Positions 1 through 7,538 of a stretch of 23,303 nucleotides of DNA are shown in pieces (the first letter of the stretch is position 1; every line of letters starts with the position of its first letter). The stretch is from assembly GCA_036881885.1 (NCBI GenBank), contig JBAJNL010000021.1, forward strand, positions 1 through 23,303. The letters run 5' to 3'. The position numbers and the translations under genes are program-made. The notes below the pieces were generated by a model. That model did no database searches. It saw only the letters and a program-made list of their open reading frames with translations, and was not told where the DNA came from. Source of the DNA: JBAJNL01 sp036881885. Its GTDB lineage: Bacteria > Pseudomonadota > Alphaproteobacteria > Holosporales > Hepatobacteraceae.

Positions 1-624
1 GTGATGCGCGCGTTGGCGTTGATGAAAGCGCCCTTTAATGCTGTGGGTGTGGTGGCGCTTGTGGAAAACATGGTCTCAGGTGGGGCGCAACGTCCAGGCG
101 ATATTGTTAAAAGCATGTCCGGTCAAACGATTGAGGTCTTGAACACCGATGCGGAAGGGCGCCTTATCTTGGCGGATGCACTGTATTACACGCACAAAAC
201 CTTTAGTCCTGCCGTCATGGTTGATGTGGCCACCTTGACTGGTGCCATGCGTTATGCGTTGGGGCCCGAGTATGCGGGGTTGTTTACGCCCTGTGATAAA
301 ATGGCAGCCCATCTTACAAAATCGGGCAACACCGTGGGTGAAAAGCTGTGGCGTTTGCCTTTGTGCGAGGCCTTTAAAAAAGCCATGGAAAGCCCGGTGG
401 CCGATTTGCAAAATATCTCGACCAGTGGTTATGGGGCGGGCTCAAGCACGGCTGCGCAATTTTTAAAATGCTTTGTGGGCGATACGCCCTGGGCGCACCT
501 TGATATTGCAAACGTGGATATGGTGAACAAAGATACGCCCGTTGCAACCCGTGGTGGCTGCGCTTTTGGCATTCGGCTTTTGTGCCGCTGGGCCTTTGAG
601 CACGCACGAACACTGCAAGCTTAA
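1..624 (+). CDS. pepA: Leucyl aminopeptidase (M17 family), 3' part only
   Basis: This is the C-terminal 207 residues of a cytosolic M17 leucyl aminopeptidase, a two-metal exopeptidase that removes N-terminal residues from peptides. The window opens inside the gene, so the GTG/ATG at the first bases is not the real start; full-length members are about 500 residues. The family signature NTDAEGRL is present at fragment residues 48-55 and contains the metal-binding Asp and Glu and the catalytic Arg. It is preceded by the conserved RPGDIVKSMSGQTIEV stretch. The N-terminal domain and the upstream Lys/Asp metal ligands lie outside the window. The gene ends with TAA and sdhB follows on the same strand within a few tens of bases, so the two may be co-transcribed. 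Identification is secure from the signature and its surroundings. Confidence 0.95.
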   Translation: MMRALALMKAPFNAVGVVALVENMVSGGAQRPGDIVKSMSGQTIEVLNTDAEGRLILADALYYTHKTFSPAVMVDVATLTGAMRYALGPEYAGLFTPCDKMAAHLTKSGNTVGEKLWRLPLCEAFKKAMESPVADLQNISTSGYGAGSSTAAQFLKCFVGDTPWAHLDIANVDMVNKDTPVATRGGCAFGIRLLCRWAFEHARTLQA

Positions 625-686
625 ACCACAAAGGCTGAAAGGGGACAGAAACAATAGCAGACTTTAGGCTTTTACCCAAAGATCGT

Positions 687-1460
687 GTGCAAAAGGGGCG
701 CGTGCTTGATGCCAGAACGGCCGCATCAAAAGCGTCACTTTCAGTTTTTGTGTATCGCTTTGACCCTGATAAAAAAGATAATCCACGCCTTGATCATATT
801 AAAATTGATCGTGATAAGGCGGGTTCAATGGTGCTGGACGCCTTGATGTATATCAAAGCACATGTTGAGACGGGTCTTACCTTTCGTCGTTCGTGTCGTG
901 AAGGTGTTTGCGGCTCGTGCGCCATGAATATTAATGGCGAAAACAAGCTGGCGTGTATCGAGCCGTTGTCATATTACCGTACGCTGACTCTTTATCCTTT
1001 GCCGCATCAGCCGGTGATCAAAGACTTGGTGCCTGATTTGTCGAAAGCACTTCAACAGTATGCAGACTCAAAGCCCTGGTTGCGGGCACCCAAAGAGTCT
1101 TCTTTAAAAGCTGAAAGGCGTCAAACGCCCGAAGATCGCGCCAAGCTTGATGGCTTGTGGGAGTGTGTTTTGTGTTTTTGTTGTACTACATCATGCCCAA
1201 GTTATTGGTGGAATGGTGACACCTATTTAGGCCCTGCAACGTTGTTGCAATCAGCGCGTTGGGTCAATGACAGCCGTGACCAAGAAAAGCGCGAGCGCCT
1301 GCAAGAGATTGAAGGGCCTTTTTCGTTATATCGTTGTCACACGATTATGAATTGCACCAAAACGTGCCCCAAAAAGCTGAATCCCGCCAAAGCCATTCAA
1401 GGGCTAAAAAACGCGCTGGTGAAAGACAAACTTTCTTGCCGCAAGCAAAAAAATCGCTAA
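687..1460 (+). CDS. sdhB: Succinate dehydrogenase iron-sulfur subunit
   Basis: SdhB carries electrons from FAD in SdhA to quinone through three iron-sulfur clusters, in the TCA cycle and respiratory chain at the inner membrane. The [2Fe-2S] ligands are visible in SCREGVCGSC and the later Cys of NKLAC. The [4Fe-4S] and [3Fe-4S] ligands are in CVLCFCCTTSCPSYW and CHTIMNCTKTCPKKLNP. Length (257 residues) is normal. The coordinates begin at the first conventional start, GTG 687, which has no ribosome-binding site. Reading upstream in frame gives ADFRLLPKDRV, matching the usual alphaproteobacterial SdhB N-terminus, and this begins right after an ATA codon at 654 with AAAGGGG at 638-644. The true start may therefore be 654. 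No sdhC, sdhD or sdhA precedes it; pepA does. Confidence 0.95.
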   Translation: MQKGRVLDARTAASKASLSVFVYRFDPDKKDNPRLDHIKIDRDKAGSMVLDALMYIKAHVETGLTFRRSCREGVCGSCAMNINGENKLACIEPLSYYRTLTLYPLPHQPVIKDLVPDLSKALQQYADSKPWLRAPKESSLKAERRQTPEDRAKLDGLWECVLCFCCTTSCPSYWWNGDTYLGPATLLQSARWVNDSRDQEKRERLQEIEGPFSLYRCHTIMNCTKTCPKKLNPAKAIQGLKNALVKDKLSCRKQKNR

Positions 1461-1473
1461 GAAGCTTTTGGGT

Positions 1474-1778
1474 CGTCATCAAGCACGCAATTCACTTGCA
1501 AGGCATCACAACGGCTAATGCACACGATGGATTGCCGCGTCGCCTTAAAGGCTCCTCGCGATGACAACCCAAGACCGTCATCCCGAACGGTCATGTCCTC
1601 CTCGTCATCGCGAAGGTGCGAAGCATCCCGCGCGATCCACTTGCAAGGGATTGAGGCAGCCAAAGCATACATGGATTGCCGCGTCGCCTTAAAGGCTCCT
1701 CGCAATGGCGGTTTGAGAGCATGCCGCTTCGGAAACAAGTTGCCTCCTCGCAATGACAAGTAAGATCGTCATCGCGAA
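1474..1778. repeat. Repeat cluster 1: composite palindromic repeats
   Basis: This fills most of the gap between sdhB and the next gene. Type I hairpins have outer arms TGGATTGCCGCGTC and TCCTCGCAATGACA around a variable inner palindrome. They lie at 1528-1566 and 1672-1709 (both with GCCTTAAAGGC inside), with a degenerate copy at 1723-1759. A type II hairpin (CGTCATCGCGAA ... GCGATCCAC) is at 1603-1640, and its arm starts again at 1767. The pair 1603-1709 forms one composite unit of about 107 nt in the order II, spacer, I. A more degenerate unit covers 1474-1566. Short reading frames that cross this block are repeat-derived and not considered genes. Confidence 0.9.
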
Positions 1779-1888
1779 GATTCGTGCAGGGTTTTTCTTT
1801 TCTTTTGCCGTTTTTTTACTTTAGGCGCGCGAACGGTATTCTCCACCATTCGCAAGTTTAGCAAATTTTTAATCAAATTCAATAAGAT
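1767..1888 (-). repeat. Dispersed element, copy A
   Basis: Read on the minus strand, this is one of three copies of an element also found at 17582-17716 and 20489-20624. The best-conserved core (about 62 nt, 1820-1882) starts with TTGAAT, 16 nt, TAAACT, which resembles a sigma70 -35/-10 pair. It then gives GCGAATGGT, a 7-nt loop and ACCGTTCGC, a nine-pair hairpin with one G-U pair. The core ends in TCGCGCGCCTAAA. After a less conserved A-rich tail, the element ends in TTCGCGATGACG, which is the arm of a type II repeat. Function is unknown. Confidence 0.75.
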
Positions 1889-2031
1889 AGGGTGTTTTTT
1901 TATGCAAAAAACATCGCTATCGTGACATCGCTTTTGAGCGCACATAAAAAAGCAAACACATAAATTGTTGTTTGTGATGTTTTTTTTTGATAAAAAATGA
2001 CTGATAAAGATAATTTAAGGGGGAGAGAAAA

Positions 2032-3234
2032 GTGTTGAAAAGAATTTTTTGGTGTGCAGCTTTTTTGTGTTGTGTGGCCGTATCGTTAAAAGCGGGGAAC
2101 CAGCATGCCAATAAAGGTATGACAGAAGATGCAGCACATGTGCAACAACTGCTACCCAGTATGTATCTAGAAGATATTCTAGAAGATCAAGATGTGATGG
2201 AAGAAAAAAGAAATTGCTTTTATGCGCCATACCCTTTGGCACTGACCGAAGAAGTCTTGCGTTTTGTGCAAAAAAAAGGCCTTTCCTTAGAGGGGGTTTT
2301 AGATACACTGAGGCCTTTTATGTCAGTGGCCCTTGGCTCGATTCGTTTAAAAGAAGGTGTGCGTGGCTTGTGTGCAAAAGAAGCTTTTGCAACGAATGCC
2401 ACTTTGCTTAAAAGTTGGGGCATTGCTGCGTTAGATGCTGAAAATATCACCTTTGAAGATCTGCAAAAAAAAGTGAGTGAGGCCGTTCTGCAAGATACCC
2501 AAGGCGCAATAAATGACTTTGCCCACATGATGTCGCAACCACACCCAAAGCTTTATACATTTGCATACTCAGCCATTGCTTATGAAGTGATCTGGCTTGA
2601 GCCCTTTTGCGAGAAAAGAGTGCACCGTTTTGAACATCTCGATCAATCTTGCACAAATGGCACCTTTATGGTGGGTACGCGTGATGTACGCTTAAAAGAG
2701 ACAGCGGACGAGACTATTATATGTCTCTCGTTAAAAGACAATGTCAAAAGCACGCCATTGGGAAAAGTTCAGCTGATGTGGTTTGCAAGAAAGCCTTGTG
2801 ACCCTAAGGACCAAAACAGTTTTGATGAAGACTGGCTTGACGATCTTAAAACGCAGCATGTGGAAGTGGCTATTCCTTGCCTAAACGAGAAGCATTTCTA
2901 TGAGGAGGAGGCGATTTTTCAGACCATTGTATACAAACAAGAAGCTGAAGGTGTGCCTCAAAAAAGTAGTTTAGACAAAAGTCATGCGACGCTTCCTGAT
3001 ATGAAAAGGATATACTTTGATAGGCCGCATACTTTTGCAGTGGTGTTAAAAGTGGACGACAGATATTTAGAACTGCTTAGTGGCTATGTGGCTACTGTCG
3101 AGAATGTCAGGATGCCAAGTCCTAAAGCGGTTGCATTTCGATACCCAAGCGACGAAGATTTGTTAAGTATGGACATGAGTGAAATGGTTCGCTCTATCCA
3201 AGAGCACGCTACACAACAAGGTCAATCTAACTGA
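2032..3234 (+). CDS. Secreted protein of unknown function
   Basis: I do not recognise a family in this 400-residue protein. It begins with a clear Sec-type signal peptide: basic MLKR, a hydrophobic stretch to about residue 19, and a likely cleavage near SLKA/G. There is no lipobox, so a periplasmic, surface or exported soluble protein is expected. The mature part is mixed acidic and basic, with scattered cysteines and no further membrane segment. The GTG start at 2032 is preceded by GGGGGAGAG at 2019-2026, a strong ribosome-binding site. The gene is the first of three consecutive genes encoding exported-type proteins and lies next to a repeat cluster. Function could be host-directed or envelope-related; nothing in the sequence decides this. 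Confidence 0.75.
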   Translation: MLKRIFWCAAFLCCVAVSLKAGNQHANKGMTEDAAHVQQLLPSMYLEDILEDQDVMEEKRNCFYAPYPLALTEEVLRFVQKKGLSLEGVLDTLRPFMSVALGSIRLKEGVRGLCAKEAFATNATLLKSWGIAALDAENITFEDLQKKVSEAVLQDTQGAINDFAHMMSQPHPKLYTFAYSAIAYEVIWLEPFCEKRVHRFEHLDQSCTNGTFMVGTRDVRLKETADETIICLSLKDNVKSTPLGKVQLMWFARKPCDPKDQNSFDEDWLDDLKTQHVEVAIPCLNEKHFYEEEAIFQTIVYKQEAEGVPQKSSLDKSHATLPDMKRIYFDRPHTFAVVLKVDDRYLELLSGYVATVENVRMPSPKAVAFRYPSDEDLLSMDMSEMVRSIQEHATQQGQSN

Positions 3235-3397
3235 CCGCGTTTTGTTAATTTTTTTGCGTCTAGAGGCATTGCTGCGGGCTTTATTTTGAAACAACTGTTT
3301 TGATATAAAAGCATTAAGATCAAACATATATTTGTTTATGAATATTTTTTTGCTTTTTAGGGTATGCTCGCCAAAAGTATTCAAATATGATTGACGT

Positions 3398-4741
3398 ATG
3401 TTGCGAGCCTGCTTATTGACGGCAGTTGTTGTCGGCTTTTATATACTGGCTGTTTGCTATTGGGATAAAAAAGAAATGTCATTGGTAACACCTGGTGCTA
3501 TTAACTATGTTTTGTCACCTGAAGGCAGGGAAAGGGTTATAGAGGCTCTGAATCAAAATTCTTTCTTAAAACAACTGAACCAACAGGGGGTGGTGCGGCG
3601 CAGGGCAGAGGCAGCGTGTCTTCAAAAAATGCATCACGCGCTGGTTGGTTATGCGCCGCATGACAGGCAGCTTTATACCAAGGTGCGTCAGCGTTTGCAA
3701 GACACCAAAGCGTTTTTACAACGCTTAAAAGAGCGTCTTGACCCTTATGAGGTGCGTGAGCTTGGCACAACCGAACAAATCAAAACCCATAGAATGGTGC
3801 AGGGTATTGAGATCGCCCTTGGCTGGACTCGTACAGATTTTGACACTTTGTTAAAAGGCGGCGTGCCAGAAGGATACGCTTATAAGGCCCCCCTTTACAA
3901 TTTTTTTGGCGATAAAGAACATATTTATGCCTCGGGCCGTGGCCTTGCGCTTAAACTTTTATTGTGGCACACCTTGGCTGTTTTAGAGGGATACAAGAAA
4001 GTTGATGATTGCCCTTATATAGGTGGCACAGATACGTCGCCTTTTGTGTATATCACTCCTTTGCCTGACGATTTTGCGATGGAAGGCCTGAAAGCATCGC
4101 CTTTCTTTTTTTCAGACGCAAAAACGCCCCTTGGGCTTTTTGTGTTTCACAATGGTTATGCCTTTGGAGGGCAAAGAGATGAAACGCGTTATCCTGAGGT
4201 CAAGCCTTTGGGGCCCTTTGACTGCTCGTCCTTTATAGCCTATGTGATTGGCTGCGAGAAGGCCTTTGATACAAGCCATCAGGCCCTGTTGTTTCAAGAG
4301 GAAGAAGGCTTCTTTTTCAAAAACAAACTTGCGCCCGTCATTGACCAAGCGTGGAAACAAAACACGCTGCCCGAATGGAAGGAAAGTGAGTTTCATGCAC
4401 CCGTGCATGCAAGTTTGATCACCTGTCCGTTGCCTGATCACACACAGGCAGCATCAGGCCTTATTTCGGCCGAGCGCTCTTATAAAAATCTTTCAAAAAA
4501 ACCAGAAGTGGCCCTTTCTGGTACCGGGGGACACACCGGCTTTCATGTGTGTGCCTTTAAGTCTGAGAACACTTGGTATGCGGTGTCATTGGGTTTTAAC
4601 CGCGATGTTGAAAATGCATCGAGCCTTTATCCCAATGGTGGACGCGATGGCGCTTATGCTCTTGAAGTCAGGCCGCTGGTCACCAACCCGTTAAAAGACC
4701 GGCGTGTGGTCTTCTTTTTGAATGCACGTAACAAGCCGTAA
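3398..4741 (+). CDS. Exported protein with possible NlpC/P60-like cysteine hydrolase domain
   Basis: The 447-residue product starts with a hydrophobic signal or anchor segment (about residues 2-21). Residues of roughly 60-250 are unassigned and partly helical. The C-terminal part contains FDCSSFIAYV with Cys276, resembling the catalytic Cys motif DCSGFV of NlpC/P60 peptidases, and GGHTGFHV with His379 and His383, resembling the catalytic His motif. That would make it a cell-wall or amide hydrolase acting outside the inner membrane. The Cys-His spacing of about 103 residues is longer than I would expect for the family, so an insertion or a different papain-like fold is possible. No good ribosome-binding site precedes ATG 3398. 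The neighbours also encode exported proteins. Exported nature is fairly sure; the enzyme assignment is tentative. Confidence 0.65.
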   Translation: MLRACLLTAVVVGFYILAVCYWDKKEMSLVTPGAINYVLSPEGRERVIEALNQNSFLKQLNQQGVVRRRAEAACLQKMHHALVGYAPHDRQLYTKVRQRLQDTKAFLQRLKERLDPYEVRELGTTEQIKTHRMVQGIEIALGWTRTDFDTLLKGGVPEGYAYKAPLYNFFGDKEHIYASGRGLALKLLLWHTLAVLEGYKKVDDCPYIGGTDTSPFVYITPLPDDFAMEGLKASPFFFSDAKTPLGLFVFHNGYAFGGQRDETRYPEVKPLGPFDCSSFIAYVIGCEKAFDTSHQALLFQEEEGFFFKNKLAPVIDQAWKQNTLPEWKESEFHAPVHASLITCPLPDHTQAASGLISAERSYKNLSKKPEVALSGTGGHTGFHVCAFKSENTWYAVSLGFNRDVENASSLYPNGGRDGAYALEVRPLVTNPLKDRRVVFFLNARNKP

Positions 4742-4819
4742 GATGGCGCCTGCCTTGCGGTCATCTATCTGTGTAAATCATTGATAACACATGGTTTAAG
4801 AAAAACACTGCATTCAATG

Positions 4820-4849
4820 CTGTCATAAATAGCTCAATATTTATATAAT
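4820..4849 (+). promoter_or_regulatory. Candidate sigma70 promoter for the F-box/LRR gene
   Basis: A perfect TATAAT at 4844-4849 is preceded, at 18 nt, by CTGTCA (4820-4825), which matches four of six bases of TTGACA. The start of transcription would be near 4856, a short leader before the ribosome-binding site at 4864-4870. The surroundings are A+T-rich. This is by pattern only. Confidence 0.4.
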
Positions 4850-4877
4850 AAAGACAAAACAAGCAGGGAGATTTTAT

Positions 4878-6839
4878 GTGGCGCAGGTATTGTTACCGCT
4901 TAAAAAGTTGATCAATGCGTTTTTTTGTATTGGTTTTAGCATCTTTTTGGGGGAAGGGTTTTCAGCTTATTGCCTGCAAGCCAGCGATGATGAGCTTTTT
5001 TTAAACGAAAGGGCTTGGGGCCGCAAAAGGCTGTTAGAGGCATCTGTTGAAGAGTCTGCTGTCCCGCAAGAGGGGCCAACCGTTAAGAAAAAGAATGCTT
5101 TGGGTGTATCGTTGCATTCCACTTTATCATGTGTTTTAGAAGGTGTTTCGGCCTTAAACTCATCATCTTTGCCAGGCTTTGCAACGCACCCTTGTGCTCA
5201 GATGGTAGAGATGAGGCGCTTGCCAAGTGTGTGTGGTCAACCATTAAAGGCTTCTTGTCAGAAAACAGATTTATCTTTTTTGTTAAGGCTGCCTAATGAA
5301 CTTTTATCCAAAATTTGTTTGTTTCTATTGGGTGCGCCGATTGCACTTGAAAAAGGGCGTTCGGTTTTTAGAGCATCATCTTTTCAAAACCTTTGCGGTT
5401 TAAGGGCGGTCAATAAAAGACTGAAGGAGGTCATTGATTACTTGCCGATTCAAGTCAATCACGTGCGCAATGCTCACTTTCTTTGCACATCACATCTTGG
5501 GTACATGTGTTCGGCTTTGTATCACCAAAAACCTTTGGGGCTTCCAAAAGGGCATGTGATCAAACTTCACCTGAGTGTTGCCAATACAAAGCGCTTTGAC
5601 CGATTTGCACAACACATACGCCGCATGCCTTATTTGACCGACTGTATTGAAACAATTCAACTGTTTCATGCTTATGTTACCGGTGCGCACTTGGCGCTTT
5701 TACGTCATTTGCGGAAGGTCAGTTTGTTTCATTGTCCTTGTTTTACAGCATCGTTTGGGTTGCAGCATGTGACCTCTTTATCTTTAACAGGGTGCGCTGG
5801 GGTTCAAGCTATTGAAAACATACCATTGCTGCGCCAACTGGTGGTGCGCTTTTGTCATAACCTTGTATCCATCGCCCACATGCCCGCTTTGTCTGATTTA
5901 ACCGTTGAAGCTTGCCAGCGCCTTGTGTGGCTCTATAGCCTGCCCAAACTGCAAACAGCTTCTTTTTCAACCTGTCCTGTTTTGACGCACCTTGGGGACT
6001 TGCCAAACTTAAGCACATGCCGTGTGGTTTTGTGTGATGTGTTTTTGCACCTAGGCCCTTTGCTTGCGCTTCAAAGTTTACATATCAGTGCGTGCGACTG
6101 TTTTGAGGCCCTGACGCCTGAAAACGTCCCCAATCTGACTGCTCTTGAAATTTTGGGCTGCCAAAGCGTAACGCAGGTCGGCGGTTTAGCGCCTCTGAAA
6201 CGCTTACAGCTTTTGCACTGTCATTCTTTAACAGATGTTTTTGGGTTGCCGCACCTAACTTCTTTGTATCTGAACAGCTGTCATGTGCTAAAAAGTGTTG
6301 CGGGTCTGCCATTGTTAAGAACACTGAAGGTGATCGGTTGCAAAGATCTAGAAACGCTGCACACTTTGCCGCAGCTGCATGCATTGTTTGTGGACCATTG
6401 TGCGCAGGTGCGCACCATTGAAAATTTTCCTCTTTTAGAACACCTGCTGATTAACACGCTATGTAAAAAAAAGACTGTGGCGTCGATACGGCTTTGGGAG
6501 AGTGAAACGACGTTAGCCCTTAAAAGCGGTAATGCGCACTCAGAAGATTTGTTAACGGCACATTTTCTAGAATTGGGCAAAACGCGGATGCAGGCGCATC
6601 AAAACGAAACGATGCAGGCCATTCAAAATTTGCCATCCTTGCGCACACTGGTGGCTTGCTACATGCCACGCCTGACAGCTATTGCTGATTTGCCCGCTTT
6701 GGTGTGTGTGATACTGCAAAGTTGTCCACAGCTTCAAACGGTTGAGCGTTTGGTGCCTGTGCCTTTTGTGGCGGTTGCGGGCATGCGGGCAAAGAGGGTG
6801 CAATCTCTTTTAAAAAGGGGAAGCTCTCGTGATGTCTGA
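4878..6839 (+). CDS. Secreted F-box and leucine-rich-repeat protein (candidate effector)
   Basis: The 653-residue protein starts with a signal peptide (hydrophobic about residues 13-32, then SAYCLQAS). Residues 136-190 read as an F-box: LRLPNELLSKICLFLL, an insertion, then NLCGLRAVNKRLKEVIDYLP. From about residue 275 to 530 there are some twelve tandem 20-residue leucine-rich repeats of the form LPxLxxLxxxxCxxLxxxxx, with about two more near 595-635. In eukaryotes the F-box binds Skp1 of SCF ubiquitin ligases while the LRRs bind substrate; some intracellular bacteria export such proteins into host cells. That role here is inference. The GTG start at 4878 fits the GGGAG site at 4866-4870. An ATG at 4876 in another frame opens only an 11-codon peptide. 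Secretion by Sec and export to a host are not shown by sequence alone. Confidence 0.75.
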   Translation: MAQVLLPLKKLINAFFCIGFSIFLGEGFSAYCLQASDDELFLNERAWGRKRLLEASVEESAVPQEGPTVKKKNALGVSLHSTLSCVLEGVSALNSSSLPGFATHPCAQMVEMRRLPSVCGQPLKASCQKTDLSFLLRLPNELLSKICLFLLGAPIALEKGRSVFRASSFQNLCGLRAVNKRLKEVIDYLPIQVNHVRNAHFLCTSHLGYMCSALYHQKPLGLPKGHVIKLHLSVANTKRFDRFAQHIRRMPYLTDCIETIQLFHAYVTGAHLALLRHLRKVSLFHCPCFTASFGLQHVTSLSLTGCAGVQAIENIPLLRQLVVRFCHNLVSIAHMPALSDLTVEACQRLVWLYSLPKLQTASFSTCPVLTHLGDLPNLSTCRVVLCDVFLHLGPLLALQSLHISACDCFEALTPENVPNLTALEILGCQSVTQVGGLAPLKRLQLLHCHSLTDVFGLPHLTSLYLNSCHVLKSVAGLPLLRTLKVIGCKDLETLHTLPQLHALFVDHCAQVRTIENFPLLEHLLINTLCKKKTVASIRLWESETTLALKSGNAHSEDLLTAHFLELGKTRMQAHQNETMQAIQNLPSLRTLVACYMPRLTAIADLPALVCVILQSCPQLQTVERLVPVPFVAVAGMRAKRVQSLLKRGSSRDV

Positions 6840-6909
6840 GGGGGCTCTTGTTGTTCAGGTGGCAAGCGCGTTATGATGTTTGCAAGCCCTAACCGTTTAA
6901 AGAGTTTTT

Positions 6910-7512
6910 ATGTCTTCTGCTGCAACACCACGTTTAACTGCTGATACGCTTTTGTCTAACGAAGCTTTTTTAAAGGTGCGGGATCAAAAAAAAGAGGCGA
7001 TCTTTCAGTTGAAAAAAGCAAGGCGTGTTGTGTGTGGCCCTTATGCTGTTTTTTACTTTGAGTGTTTTGAAACGCTGTGGTGGCAAACCCAAGAGATGTT
7101 ACGTATCGAAGACGGTGGCGCCGAACAAATAGAGGATGAGCTACAAGCTTATGCGCCTTTGGTGCCTTCGGGCAATGATTGGGTGACAACGTTAATGCTT
7201 GAGATTCCTGATGCCGTGCAGCGCCGGCAAATACTGGGCACCTTGGGACATGTGGAAGAAAAAATCTCGATTCGCTTTGAGGGGCAATCTGTTCAGGCCG
7301 AGGCAACGGATGATATTGAACGCACCACGCAAGACGGTAAAACGTCGGCCGTGCACTTTTTGCGCTTTGCTTTCTCAGAGGTTCAGAAGAAAAGTCTTAA
7401 AGAGCAGGGGGGCTCTGCGTGTGTTGAGATATGCATCACGCACCCACGTTATCAGCATAAAACACAATTGACACCCCAAACACTTTGCGCCCTTTTGAAA
7501 GATTTTTCTTAA
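6910..7512 (+). CDS. DUF3501 family protein
   Basis: The 200-residue product matches the DUF3501 family, known from many proteobacteria and without an assigned biochemical role. The recognisable parts are the N-terminal LTADTLLSNEAFLKVRDQ, then RRVVCGPYAVFYFECFETLWWQTQEML (residues about 38-64), followed by the acidic ELQAYAPLVPSGNDWVTTLMLEIPD stretch that is typical of the family. There is no signal peptide or membrane segment, so it should be cytosolic. The ATG at 6910 has only a weak AAAGAG upstream. The ABC transporter gene begins 26 nt after its stop with its own ribosome-binding site, so the two are probably co-transcribed. Family assignment is confident; function is open. Confidence 0.85.
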   Translation: MSSAATPRLTADTLLSNEAFLKVRDQKKEAIFQLKKARRVVCGPYAVFYFECFETLWWQTQEMLRIEDGGAEQIEDELQAYAPLVPSGNDWVTTLMLEIPDAVQRRQILGTLGHVEEKISIRFEGQSVQAEATDDIERTTQDGKTSAVHFLRFAFSEVQKKSLKEQGGSACVEICITHPRYQHKTQLTPQTLCALLKDFS

Positions 7513-7538
7513 CACTTCGCTGGTAGAGGTAAGACGCC

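Noticed and set aside
1457..1763. Open frames on both strands through repeat cluster 1 (and similar ones at 17607-17919 and 20030-20608)
   Set aside because: Their translations are repeat-derived strings such as MDCRVALKAPR, with no ribosome-binding sites or known domains; the hairpin repeats explain them.
1942..1989. Terminator-like CAAACA/TGTTTG stem followed by T-run before 2032
   Set aside because: The stem is short and A+T-rich, and the T-run begins several bases after it; too weak to list.
4876..4911. Leader peptide from ATG 4876 overlapping the GTG start of the F-box/LRR gene
   Set aside because: It is only 11 codons and ATG/GTG overlaps of this kind arise by chance; the GTG frame has the ribosome-binding spacing and the signal peptide.
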